Assembly (NCBI RefSeq): GCF_905163445.1
Contig: NC_053202.1
Span: forward strand, 2,046,001 to 2,110,000
Reading direction: 5' to 3'
DNA: 64,000 nt
From: Pararge aegeria
Taxonomy: Eukaryota > Arthropoda > Insecta > Lepidoptera > Nymphalidae
In this document: positions 10,401-21,740 of the stretch, piece by piece
Position numbering within the stretch: the stretch's first letter is position 1
How the letters are laid out: every line of letters starts with the position of its first letter
Made by a program: the position numbers and the translations under genes
The notes under the pieces: generated by a model
Seen by the model: the letters and a program-made list of their open reading frames with translations, nothing else
Told to the model about the DNA's origin: nothing
Databases searched by the model: none

Positions 10401-13400
10401 AGAAAGTATATAATGCATTTTAAAATATAATGTAAATAAGTAAATAATGAACTTTAGTATATAATGTAAGTAAGTATATAATGTACATAAGTAAATAATG
10501 TATTTAAGTAAATAATGTACAAAAGTATATAATCTACTTTAGTATATAATATAAGTAAGTATATATTGAAAATAAGTGAATAAGGCACCTAAGTAAATAA
10601 TGTACTGTAGTATATAATGTAAGTTAGTATATAATGTAAGTAAGCAAATAATGTAAATAAGTTAAAAATGCACTAAAGTATATAATGTGTTTAAGTATAT
10701 AATGTAAATAAATAAATAATGTACTTAAGTAAATAATGTACTTAAGTATATAATGTTTTTAAGTACATAATGTGTTAAAGTATATAATGTACTGAAGTAT
10801 ATAATGTACATAAGTAAATAATGTATTTTAGTAAAAAATGTACTTAATTATATAATGTAAATAAGTTAATAATGTACTTAAGTATATAATGTGTTTAAGT
10901 ATTTAATGTGTTAAAGTATATAATGTACTGAAGTATATAATGTACAAAAGTATATAATGTACTAAAGTACAAAATGCATTTAAGTATATGATGTAAGTAT
11001 ATAATGTAAATAAGTAAATAATGTACTTAAGTAAATAATGTACTTAAGTAAATAATGTACTTAAGTATATAATGTTTTTAAGTAAATAATGCATTTAAGT
11101 ATAAAATGTACTTTAGTATATAATGTACCTAAGTATATAATGTATTTAAGTATATAAAGTATATAATATACTTAAGTATGTAATATAGATAAGTTTATAA
11201 TGTACTTCAGTATATAATGTGTTTAAGTATATAATGTATTAAAGGATATAATGTACTAAAGTATATAAAAAACATAAGTATATAATGTACTTAAGTATAT
11301 AATGTGTTTTAGTATATAATGTATTTAAGAATATAACGTAAATAAGTAAATAATGTACTTTAGTATATAATGTAAGTAAGTATATAATGTAAGTAAGTAT
11401 ATAATGTAAATAAGTAAATAATGTACTTAAGTAAATAATGTACAAAAGTATATAATGTACTTTAGTATATAATGTAAGTAAGTATATAATGTAAATAAGT
11501 ATATAATGTAAATAAGTAAATAATGTAAATAAGTAAATAATGTACTTAAGTATATAATGTAAGTAAGTATATAATGTATTTAAGTATATAATGTGTTTAA
11601 GTATATAATGTGTTAAAGTATATAATGTACTGAAAATATAATGTACATAAGTAAATAATGTATTTTAGTAAAAAATGTACTTAAGTATATAATGTAAATA
11701 AATAAATTATGTACTTTAGTAAATATTGAAGTAGGTATATAATATAAATAATTTATTGAAGTAAATTATGTTCTTAAGTACAAAATGCATTTAAGTATAT
11801 AATGTAAGTAAGTATATAATGTAAATAAATAAATAATGTAATTATGTATTAACATTATATACTTAAGTAAATAATTACTTAAGTATATAATGTTTTTAAG
11901 TATAAATTGTATATAATGTAAATAAGTAAATAATGTACTTTAGTATATAATGTAAGTAAGTATATAATGTAAATAAGTAAATAATGCACTTAAGTAAATA
12001 ATGTACATAAGTAAATAATGTACTTAAGTATATAATGTAAGTAAGTATATAATGTAAAAAATTAAATAATCTACTTTAGTATATAATGTGTTTGAGTATA
12101 TAATGTACTTAAGTATTTAATGTACATAAGTAAATAATGTATTTAAGTTAATAATGTATTTAAGTAAATAATGTACAAAAGAATATAATGTAAATAAGTA
12201 AATAATGTACTTAAGTATATAATGTAAGTTAATATATAATGTAAATAATGTAAGTAAGTATATAATGTATTTAAGTATATAATGTACATAGGTTTAAAAT
12301 GTATTTAAGTATATAATGCATTTAAGTAAATAATGTACTTAAGTATATAATGTAAGTAAGTACATAATGTACTAAAGTATATAATGTACAAAAGTATATA
12401 ATGTACTTAAGTATATAATGTTTTTAAGTACATAATGCATTTAAGTATATAACGTATTTAAGGATAAAATGTACTTAAGTATATAATGTTTTTAAGTACA
12501 TAATGCATTTAAGTATATAACGTATTTAAGGATAAAATGTACTTAAGTATATAATGTACTTAAGTATATAATGTGTTTAAGTATATAATGTGTTTAAGTA
12601 TATAATGTACTTAAGTATACAATGTACATAAGTAAATAAAGTATTTAAGTAAATAATGTACAAAAGTATATAACGTATTAAGGGATATAATGTACTTAAG
12701 TAAATAATATACTTTAGTATATAATACATTTAAGTATATACTGTAAATAAGTAAATAATGTACTTAGGTATATAATGTTTTAAAGTATATAATGCATTTA
12801 AGTATATAATGTACATAAGTATATAATGTAAGTAAGTATATAATGTACTTAAGTAAATGATGTACTTAAGTATATAATGTGATTAAGTATATAAAGTACT
12901 GAAGTAGATAATGTACATAAGTAAATAATGAACTTTAGTATATAATGTAAGTAAGTATATATGTAAATAAGTTAATAATGTACTTAAGTATATAATTTGT
13001 TTAAGTATATAATGTAAATAAGTAAATAATGTAAGTAAGTATATAATGTACATAGGTTTATAATGTATTTAAGTATATTATTCATTTAAATAAATATAGT
13101 ACTTAAGTATATAATGAACATAAGTAAATAATGTACAAAAGTATATAACGTATTAAACGATATAATGTACTTAAGTATATATTGTAAGAAAGTATATAAT
13201 GCATTTTAATATATAATGTAAATAATGTACTTTAGTATATAATGTAAAGAATTAAATAATCTACTTCAGTATATTATGTGTTTAAGTATATAATGTACAT
13301 AAGTAAATAATGTATTTAAGTAAATAATGTACGAAAGTATATAATCTACTTTAGTATATAATGTAAGTAAGTATATAATGAAAATAAGTAAATAAGGCAC

Positions 13401-16400
13401 TTAAGTAAATAATGTACATAAGTAAATAAAGTACAAAAGTATATAATTTAAATAAGTAAATAATGTATTTAAGTATATAATGTACAAAGTATATAATGTA
13501 AATAAGTAAATAATGTACTGTAGTATATAATGTAAGTTAGTATATAATGTAAATAATTAAATAATCTACTTAAGTTTATAATGTACATAAGTAAATAATG
13601 TATTTTAGTTAATAATGTACAAAAGTATATAACGTATTAAGGGATATAATGTATTGAAGTATATAATGTACATAAGTATATAATGTAAGTATGTATATAA
13701 TACATTTAAGTATATAATGTAAATAAGTTAATAATGTACTTTAGTATATTAAGTAAGTAAGTATATAATGTAAGTAAGTATATAATATAAATAAGTAAAT
13801 AATGTAAGTAAGTATATAATGTACATAGGTTTATAATGTATTTAAGTTTTTTATGCATTTAAGTAAATATAGTACTTAAGTATATAATGTTAGTTAATAT
13901 ATAATGTAAATTATGTATTTAAGTATATAATGCATTTAAGTAAATAATGTACTTAAGTATATAATGTAAATAATTAAATAATCTACTTAAGTTTATAATG
14001 TACATAAGTAAATAATGTATTTAAATTAATAATGTACAAAAGTATATAACGTATTAAGGAATATAATGTATTGAAGTATATAATGTACATAAGTATATAA
14101 TGTACTTAAGTAAATGATGTATTTAAGTATATAAAGTGTTTAAGTATATAATGTACTTAAGTATATAATGTAAGTATGTATATAATACCTTTAAGTATAT
14201 AATGTAAATAAGTAAATAATGTACTTTAGTATATTAAGTAAGTAAGTATATAATGTAAGTAAGTATATAATATAAATAAGTAAATAATGTAAGTAAGTAT
14301 ATAATGTACATAGGTTTATAATGTATTTAAGTATATTATGCATTTTAGTAAATATAGTACTTAAGTATATAATGTAAGTTAATATATAATGTAAATTATG
14401 TATTTAAGTATATAATGCATTTAAGTAAATAATGTACTTAAGTATAAAATGAACATAAGTAAATAATGTACAAAAGTATATAACGTATTAAACGATATAA
14501 TGTACTTTAGTAAATGATGTATTTAAGTATATAATGTAAGTAAGTTTATAATGTAAAGAATTAAATAATCTACTTTAGTATATTATGTGTTTAAGTATAT
14601 AATGAACATAAGTAAATAATGTACAAAAGTATATAATCTACTTTAGTATATAATGTAAGTAAGTATATAGTGAAAATAAGTAAATAATATACAAAAGTAT
14701 ATAATGTAGTTAGTAAGTATATAATGTAAACAAGTAAATAATGTATTTAAGTATATAATGTAAATAAGTAAATAATGTACTGTAGTATATAATGTAAGTT
14801 AGTATATAATTTAAATAATTAAATAATCTTCTTAAGTTTATAATGTACATAAGTAAATAATGTATTTAAGTTAATAATGTACAAAAGTATATAACGTATT
14901 AAGGGATATAATGTACTTAAGTATATAATGTACATAAGTATATAATGTACTTAAGTATATAATGTTAGTAAGCATATAATGTAAATAAGTTAAAAATGCA
15001 CTAAAGTATATAATGTGTTTAAGTATATAATGTACTGAAGTAGATAATGTACATAAGTTAATAATGTATTTAAGTAAATAATGTACTTAAGTATATAATG
15101 TACTTAAGTTTATTATGTAAATAGGTATATAATGCATTTAAGTATATAATGTTAATAAGTAAATAATGTACTTAAGTATATAATGTGTTTAAGTATTTAA
15201 TGTGTTAAAGTATATAATGTACTGAAGTATATAATGTACATAAGTAAATAATGTATTTTAGTAAAAAATGTACTTAAGTATTTAATGTCAATAAGTAAAT
15301 TATGTACTTTAGTATATATTGAAGTAAGTATATAATGTAAATAAGTTAATAATGTACTTAAGTATATAATGTGTTTAAGTATTTAATGTGTTAAAGTATA
15401 AAATGTACTGAAGTTTATAATGTACAAAAGTATATAATGTACTTAAGTAAATAATGTACTTAAGTATATAATGTTTTTAAGTACATAATGCATTTAAGTA
15501 TATAATGTTAGTAAGTATATAATGTATTTAAGTAAATAATGTACATAAGTTAATAATGTATATAAGTAAATAATGTACTTAAGTATATAATGTACTAAAG
15601 TATATAATGTATTTAAGTATATAATGTTAGTAAGTATATAATGTATTTAAGTAAGTAATGCACTTAAGTAAATAATGTACATAAGTAAATAATGTACTTA
15701 AGTATATAATGTAAGTAAGTATATAATGTAAATAATTAAATAATCTACATAAGTTAATAATGTATATAAGTAAATAATGTACTTAAGTATATAATGTACA
15801 AAAGTATATAATGTACTAAAGTAACAAAAGCATTTAAGTATATAATGTTAGTAAGTATATAATGTAAGTAAGTCAATAATGTACTAAAGTATATAATGTA
15901 CAAAAGTATATAATGTACTTAAGTATATAATGTACAAAAGTATATAAGGTACTAAAGTATATATTGCATTTAAGTATATAATGTATTTAGGTATATTATG
16001 TACATAACTAAATAATGTATTGAAGTAAATAATATACTTAATTACAAAATGCTTTTAAGTATATAATGTAAGTAAGTATATAATGTAAATAAGTAAATAA
16101 TGTATTTAAGTACATAATTACTTAAGTATATAATGTGTTTAAGTATATAATGTACTTAAATATATAATGTATTTTAGTATATAATGTAAATAAGTAAATA
16201 ATGTACTTAAGTATATAATGTACTTAAGTATATAATGCATTTAAGTATATTATGTATTTAAGTATATTATGTACATAAGTATATAATGTAAGTAAGTCTT
16301 TAATGTAAATAAGTAAAGAATGTACTAAAGTATATTATGCATTTCAGTATAATATTTATTTTAGTATATTATGTAAGTAAGTATAAAATATATTTAAGTA

Positions 16401-16735
16401 TATAATGTTCATAAGTTAATAATGTATTTAATTAAATCATTACTTAAGTATATAATGTACTTAAGTATAAAATGTACTGAAGTAAATAATGTACTTAAGT
16501 ATATAATGTAAATAAGTAAATCATGTACTTAAGTATTTAATGTACATAAGTAAATAATGTACTAAAGTATATAATGCATTTAAGTATATAATGTATTTAC
16601 TTAAATAATATACTTAAGTATCTGATGTACATAAGTATATAATGTACTTTAGTATATAATGTAAGTAAGTATATATAATGTAAATAAGTAAATAATGCAC
16701 CTAAGTCAATAATGTACATAAGTAAATAATGTATT
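7480..16735. repeat. 9.26-kb tandem array of a 17-bp unit
   Basis: Unbroken array with modal unit AAGTATATAATGTACTT, about 540 units. The first 12 bases, AAGTA(T/A)ATAATG, are nearly constant; the last five vary among a limited set (TACTT, TATTT, TGTTT, CATTT, TAAAT, TAAGT, TACAT, TACAA, TACTA). TACTT before AAGTA creates the palindrome TACTTAAGTA. Larger duplications are visible, about 340 bp and 1,038 bp at 8.05-9.86 kb and about 420 bp at 13.5-14.4 kb. Minus-strand open frames at 11239-11445 and 16597-16803 are Leu/Tyr/Ile-rich artefacts of units lacking TAA. Satellite or large minisatellite of unknown function. Confidence 0.97.
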
Positions 16736-17218
16736 GGTCCAATGGCGACCAGCGCTTCTTGAACAGGAGAGTCCATGGTGACCATAGGTGTCAACGCTGT
16801 CACCGCAGTGGCATCGATGAGGCTGAATTATAAAGGCGCCAAGCCTAAGACCAATCACCACCGACAGAGTGGTGTGGTCTAACATAGTGCCCAGGTTAGC
16901 TGAAGGGAGAGCATGTAGCCAGTAGCCGTAGTCCTTAGCAGAGAGAACGAGAAGACGAGCACGGTCTCTTTTAGATGGCATTTGGTCTAAAAGTGTGTCA
17001 AAGGTTTTTTTGCGAATTATGTCGTCCCACTATCTCTGTGACCAAAAATAAGCCGGCAAAATACTGGGACTAAGACCAGACCAAGTATTTCTTGCGACAA
17101 CTATCTCTATGGAACCCAAGAAATTGGATATAATTTATAGCGAAACACTCGAAACTTTGCGGATTCCAAGACCGCCATACTCTATCGGAAGTGAGGCCTG
17201 GGTCGATAACTCATTTCA
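16736..17218 (-). pseudogene. RT-associated C-terminal region, truncated at the array
   Basis: One minus-strand frame runs through the whole interval with two in-frame stops. In order it shows LPIEYGGLGIRKVSSVSL, an RT-thumb-like LP..YGGLGI motif; stop 1; NTWSGLSPSILPAYFW; stop 2; WDDIIRKKTFDTLLDQMPSK; DRARLLVLSAKDYGYWLHAL; and a zinc-binding-like HRCHCGDSVDTYGHHGLSC followed by SRSAGR. This arrangement is known from the C-terminal half of RT-encoding retroelements of many invertebrates. The frame is cut right after SAGR, where the 17-bp array begins. RT catalytic motifs are absent, so it is a dead fragment. The clade is uncertain. Confidence 0.75.
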
Positions 17219-17307
17219 AAATATTAACAAGTTAAATATTAATGAAATTTCCAAAGAGGTGAGCATCTAAGCAAATAAATAAATTTTAGAAGCATTTGGA
17301 AAAACTT

Positions 17308-17413
17308 TAGCTTTTGTTTTAAGTTTACGAATATGGTTATCGCCATCATCACACTACCGTGCAATTCTCATGTAATGTACGGATTAAATAAATATATTTT
17401 TGACTTTGACTTC
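17308..17413 (+). repeat. LINE-Q 3' end
   Basis: GTTTTAAGTTTACGAATATG, TTATCGCCATCATCACAC, AATTCTCATG, then AATATATTTTTGACTTTGAC, the LINE-Q tail. The 5' part is missing. Confidence 0.8.
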
Positions 17414-17571
17414 ATGAATTATATACATTAATACTTATAATATACACATAAACACCTAGACACTGAAAAACATTCATGTTCATCACACAAACATTTTCCT
17501 GTTGTGAGAATCGAACCCACGGCCTTGGACTCAGAAAGCAGGATCTCTTCCCACTGCACCAATCTGTCGAA
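17414..17571 (-). repeat. SINE-A, head half
   Basis: Contains the tRNA-like head and central body; the 3' half is missing. It abuts the LINE-Q tail directly. Confidence 0.85.
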
Positions 17572-17575
17572 TTAC

Positions 17576-18212
17576 AAAACATCTAACTTACATTACCATC
17601 GAAATATATGTACTGTTAATGACAACATGGTGACCATGCAATTATGGTAAAACAAACGTGTATTGCCATCAAGACAAATTTGCTTTAAAACATTATTTCC
17701 ATAAACGAGTGGAGACCTTTGCCCAGCAAAAGGGCATTAATAGCATAAAGAATTAAGACGTAAATTCAGATCACAATTAATAATTACTGATTACGTGTAG
17801 TCTAATGAGCAGCCACGTTTGATACAAATCTTCAAACATAACTTATCCTCTAAATGACCGCATCTAATATCTAAATTACATTACCATCCAAATATATGCA
17901 CTGTTCATGACTACATGGTGACCATGCAATTATGGTAAAACAAACGTGTATGCCATCACGACAAATATGCTTTAAAACATTATTTCCATAAACGAGTGGA
18001 GACCTTTGCCCAGCAAAAGGGCATTAATAGCATAAAGAATTAAGACGTAAATTCAGATCACAATTAATAATTACTGATTACGTGTAGTCTAATGAGCAGC
18101 CACGTTTGATACAAATCTTCAAACATAACTTATCCTCTAAATGACCGCATCTAATATCTAAATTACATTACCATCCAAATATATGCACTGTTAATGACAA
18201 CATGGCGACCAT
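17576..18212. repeat. Tandem duplication, 288-bp unit, 2.1 copies
   Basis: CATTACCATC occurs at 17591, 17879 and 18166, giving periods of 288 and 287. The two full units are almost identical, so the duplication is recent; a third partial unit ends near 18212. Each unit carries GGAGACCTTTGCCCAGCAAA, similar to the 3' end of lepidopteran RTE elements, so the unit may derive from an RTE tail. No open frame of note. Confidence 0.92.
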
Positions 18213-18514
18213 GATCATCCGTTCCTGATCAGGTTGCCATAACGATATAATGTGGTAGATTTATTAAACACCTCATTCCCATAATTGATTACATCCAATA
18301 GGCTCAGTTCTCACTTGGGAAGGTATTAACAAACTACTCGACTAAAATCTAAATTGATCACACGCTGTGAGCGGTCGAAGTGATAGGCGGAAGCGTTTTA
18401 CTATTGCATTTATTTACACTCTCCACAAGTGTAACTTCTGAAACGTAGCCTACGAGACAGCGAGATGAGTATAGAAGATCATGAGTGTATTGGGATAAAT
18501 GAAAGGTTTATTAT
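18213..18514. other. Unassigned
   Basis: Single-copy-looking DNA without recognised features. Confidence 0.35.
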
Positions 18515-18700
18515 TTTTCATCATCATCATATCACAACATTACAGGGCACGGGTCTCCTCCTTCAATGTGAAGGGGTCAAGGTCGTCGACCACGCTGGCC
18601 TATTGCAAATTGGTGGACTCCACACACCTTTGAAAACATTATGCAGAACTCTCAGCCATGCAGGTTTACTCTTGTTGTTTTCCTTCACCGAATTTAAAAT
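18515..18700 (-). repeat. SINE-B, 3' two-thirds
   Basis: Starts on the plus strand with the complement of the (ATG)n tail, then GGGCACGGGTCTCCTCCTTC, ACCACGCTGGCC and GGTGGACTCCACACACC. The head is missing. Confidence 0.85.
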
Positions 18701-18781
18701 GTTTTAAATTACGACGTTATATTTAATTATTTTTTTGCCAAGATTAAAAATGTTAAAGCTAAAAAAAGTAATTTTATATCA

Positions 18782-19165
18782 TACTAGCGTACCCATGCCC
18801 GCTTTGCCGGGTTAGATTTTGCTTTATATTATTTAAACAATAAACTTACATCATTAAATTTTTAATTTAAGTCTCATAATATATTAAATCATTTATTTCT
18901 CTCCGTATTCATTCTCTTCTATTCTCTTCTCGAGCGGGTGAAGATCATTATCTACACCCATGTACACCCAACAATAGAATATCATCATAGTAAATAAAAG
19001 CTGTATTTGACAGTTCAAAAATAGGAGTGCTCCGATCGTCACCAAACTCGGATTACAGGATTGCTCGCCAGGTCAGAGAAAGTTTCATTGAAATCGGTCC
19101 AGCCGTTTCGGAGCCTATACGGAACATACCCACGCACTTTCTCTTTTATATATTTAGAATATAAG
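18782..19165 (+). repeat. E element
   Basis: Begins ACTAGCGTACCCATGCCCGC and ends with GAAATCGGTCCAGCCGTTTC, GGAGCCTATACGGAACATAC and ACTTTCTCTTTTATATATTT, the typical frame of a very common lepidopteran repeat that I believe is Helitron-like. No coding region. The class assignment is an inference. Confidence 0.6.
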
Positions 19166-19169
19166 ATTT

Positions 19170-19512
19170 TTTTTGTTCAACTCTATTAATAATTCCCTTC
19201 CTATATTTAAGTGTCGTCTGAAGGACTACCTCTCTTTGTGTGATGGCATATCAAGTTTTTGCTTTATTATTGTTTGTAAATTATGTATTAAAAAATACTT
19301 TTATATATTATGTATGTATTTGTATACAATATACATTGTTGGTATTTATGTATATATTGAAACACTCTTGGCACTATCCCGTTCTCTTGCTGTAAGTCCT
19401 ATCTACAAAGGTTGCCTGTAAGAGATTGCTTGCAGCAATAAGGCCGCATTTGCATGTCTACATGTTTCTTTTTCTGTGTGTTTACGTGCAATAAAGTGTT
19501 TCTTCTTCTATT
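19170..19512 (+). repeat. LINE-S 3' end with conserved hairpin
   Basis: The first part encodes a short RT C-terminus-like stretch (FNSINNSLPIFKCRLKDYL), then the 3' UTR with CTTGGCACTATCCCGTTCTC and GAGATTGCTTGCAGCAATAA, and the end CAATAAAGTGTTTCTTCTTC. ATTGCT and AGCAAT pair around TGC. Relatives elsewhere have ATCGCT and AGCGAT here, a compensatory change. Confidence 0.7.
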
Positions 19513-19894
19513 AAACACATAAGTACGAAGGGTTCCTGTAGTCAATATAAATATTGGGCCAGACACTAAAAAATAGCTTAAATCCCACCTGTAGACAACT
19601 CAAGTTATCTATACACATTAATCGTGTATCGACGAGCCGGAACAAATAGACGGGACTAACAAACTGTTTTCCATCGATATACCTATCTATGCCCATCCCT
19701 TTTTTTTAGTTTCTATGATCGATTCCGTAAATGATTGTGATCTATAATAAGGTTAAACCGTTTTTTTTTTTAATTTCTATTTATCGGCATTCTGCATTTA
19801 TTTGTCATTTGACAGGTCGGCGATTGAAATTCGTGGTTTTTCGTGCGATAGATAAATATAGTACAAGAGAAGCATTAAGATTATTTATTGTTTA
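19513..19894. other. Unassigned
   Basis: No recognised feature; poly(T) runs near 19700 and 19760. Confidence 0.35.
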
Positions 19895-20217
19895 GATGCA
19901 GTGATAGCCCAGTGGTTAGGGTTTCGGCTTCACCAACGGGGCAGAGTTCGAATCCCAACACGCACCTAAAACTTTCCTAAGATGCACATCTTAGGTAATT
20001 TAAATAGAACTTGCTTCAGCGGTGAAGGAAAACAGCATGCCTGAGAACTCTTTATATTGTTCACAAAGGCGTGTGGAGTCCACCGATCCACACTGGGCCA
20101 GAGTGGTGGAATCCGGCCTAAGCCCTTCTCACCGTGGGAGGAGACCCGTGCCCAGAAGTGGGCTGGTAATGGGCTGGTAATGGGCTGGTAATGGGTTGAT
20201 ATGATGATGATGATGAT
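19895..20217 (+). repeat. SINE-B, full length
   Basis: Reference copy. The tRNA-like head has an A box in TAGCCCAGTGGTTAGG and a B box GAGTTCGAATCCC. The body contains TTGCTTCAGCGGTGAAGG, GTGTGGAGTCCACC and GGGAGGAGACCCGTGCC. Near the end GGGCTGGTAAT is repeated three times at about 20159-20192, then a (ATG)n tail. The box spacing fits internal pol III promotion (family knowledge). Confidence 0.93.
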
Positions 20218-20334
20218 AAAAATTATAAAGAAGTAAGATTTGTTTGTTTGTTTGTAATATATAAACTCTGTAGCTACTAACAAACTATTTAAATTATTAT
20301 TTCATCATTAGAAAGATTTTTATCCAGAAGTTGA

Positions 20335-20450
20335 AACACTACCACGCTGGCCGATTGCAGCTAGGTGGACTTCACACGTCTTTGGCAATATTTTAGAGAA
20401 CTCTTACGCATGCAGGTTTCCCCACGATGTTTTTCTTCAGCGTTAAGGCA
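20335..20450 (-). repeat. SINE-B fragment
   Basis: ACCACGCTGGCCGATTGCAG, GGTGGACTTCACACG and CATGCAGGTTTCCCCACGAT: central part of the family, reversed. Confidence 0.8.
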
Positions 20451-20456
20451 GGTGAA

Positions 20457-21050
20457 TTTTTTTTTTGCTCTGTATCACCTGATGGTAAGTGATAAGTAGT
20501 CTAAGATGGCAGCGAGCTAACTTGTTAAGGAAGTATGGCAATTATATGAAACCCATATCCTTAATCGGTTTCTGGTCTACATCTTTTTTTTTTATTCCAC
20601 TACAAGGCGCCTTGATCGCAATCTTACCTCGTGGTAAGTCATAAAGCAATCTAAGATGGTAGCGGGCTAACCTGTTAGGGAGTATGGAGTCATCCCCCCA
20701 ATCGGATTTTACGCGACATCGCACCGGAACACTTAAATCGCTTAGCTTCGTCTTTGTAGGGTGGTAACTACCGAACCTCCAGACCAGAGAAAATTCAGAA
20801 ATTATAAATTCCCGAATTGTGCCTGCCGGGAATCGAACCCGGGTCCTCCTACTTAAATTCACAGCGCTCACCGTTGCGCCAGGGAGGTCGCCATAATCAT
20901 ACCGAAACGCTAAATCGCTTAGCGGCACGTCTTGGTCGGTAGGGTAGCTAGCCACGGCCGAAGCCTCCCATTAAATAAGACCAGAGAAAATTAAATATGC
21001 CGAATTCCCCTGCCGGGATTCGAACCCGAGACCTCCAACTTATAACCACA
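20457..21050 (-). repeat. SINE-C (outer), split by a second SINE-C
   Basis: The 3' part spans 20457-20583, ending at TTTCTGGTCTACATC. The family sequence resumes at 20893 with ATCATACCGAAACGCTAAAT and runs through a B box (plus-strand GGGATTCGAACCCG) to the head at about 21050. The younger copy at 20584-20892 sits between. The junction bases suggest a very short or decayed target duplication. Confidence 0.85.
20584..20892 (-). repeat. SINE-C (inner), full length
   Basis: Reference copy. On the minus strand it opens with an A-box region CTGGCGCAACGGTGAGC and a perfect B box GGTTCGATTCCCGG. Then comes a non-tRNA body (TCTGGTCTGGAGGTTCGG, GCGATTTAAGTGTTCC, CTAACAGGTTAGCCC, ACGAGGTAAGATTGC) and a poly(A) tail. 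It lies inside another SINE-C of the same orientation. A 137-codon open frame across it is an artefact. Confidence 0.92.
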
Positions 21051-21062
21051 GCGCTCAGGTAG

Positions 21063-21110
21063 ATATTCGAACTCGGTCCCCTCGGAATCCAGCCCGAAGT
21101 CCTAACCGCT
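21063..21110 (-). repeat. SINE-B head scrap
   Basis: TTCGAACTCGGTCCCCT and GAAGTCCTAACCGCT match the SINE-B tRNA head in reverse. Confidence 0.55.
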
Positions 21111-21370
21111 TCAATTATAACTATCATAAACTGTCATTTAACAATACTAAGAAACTTTAAAAGGCCCATAAATGCGCCCAAAAAACGAAAAGGCCCGAGA
21201 AGTGGCCAACACCTTCTATTAAAATTACCGAAATAATAGCCGATTAATCTTAACATACCACAAAAAGCGCCTGGATTTACGACACCCGTCAAAATAAATA
21301 TAAGTCCAGGAGTTAGGGTTGACACTACATTAAATACTTTTTTTAACCACCAACGCAAAAACAGGTGTTA

Positions 21371-21740
21371 TAAGTTTGACGTGTGTGTGTATTTGTCTGT
21401 GGCACAATGGCTCCCCGACAGATGAACCGACTTTGATTTTGTTTCTTTTGCTTGAAAGGTGAACCCGTGCTATAGCTTCTTGTTTGAGGTAAATCTGTCC
21501 AAGACGGCCACCGCCACAAAATCGCGGATCATACGTTTTTCACAGTTCACACAGTATATGTATCAATTGAAAGGGCATTATTAGAAGAATACTATACACT
21601 AAAACAAATTTCAAATCATGACCACGATCACAAAGTGGCAAATTTCATTTTTTTTTTTTTCACTAAAACAAAGTATGTATAAATTTCAAATCAAAGATGG
21701 CCACCACCACACAATTGCAAAATACATTTTTTTCACAACT
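21371..21740. repeat. Dispersed repeat with internal duplication
   Basis: Opens GTGTGTGTATTTGTCTGTGG and CGACTTTGATTTTG, wording I associate with a common lepidopteran non-autonomous element. CACTAAAACAAA, ATTTCAAATCA and GGCCACC recur within it in two staggered blocks, implying a partial internal duplication. No coding content. Confidence 0.4.

Noticed and set aside
11239..11445. 68-codon minus-strand frame rich in Tyr, Ile, Leu (and 16597-16803)
   Set aside because: Produced by the 17-bp array, whose period puts all three frames in turn on each strand; composition follows the repeat, with no start context or domain.
7480..16735. CRISPR-like repeat-spacer array
   Set aside because: The constant 12 and variable 5 bases are far too short, the variable part is drawn from a small recurring set, and the context is eukaryotic.
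7480..16735. Telomeric or centromeric identity for the array
   Set aside because: The unit is unrelated to the insect telomere repeat TTAGG, and Lepidoptera are holocentric; nothing in the sequence supports either role.
19911..19960. tRNA-like heads read as tRNA genes (also 1740-1800, 23083-23160, 50380-50445)
   Set aside because: A and B boxes are present but no acceptor stem pairs, and each continues into a SINE body.
20542..20955. 137-codon minus-strand frame
   Set aside because: Lies across two nested SINE-C copies; the peptide is translated SINE, including its tRNA-like head.
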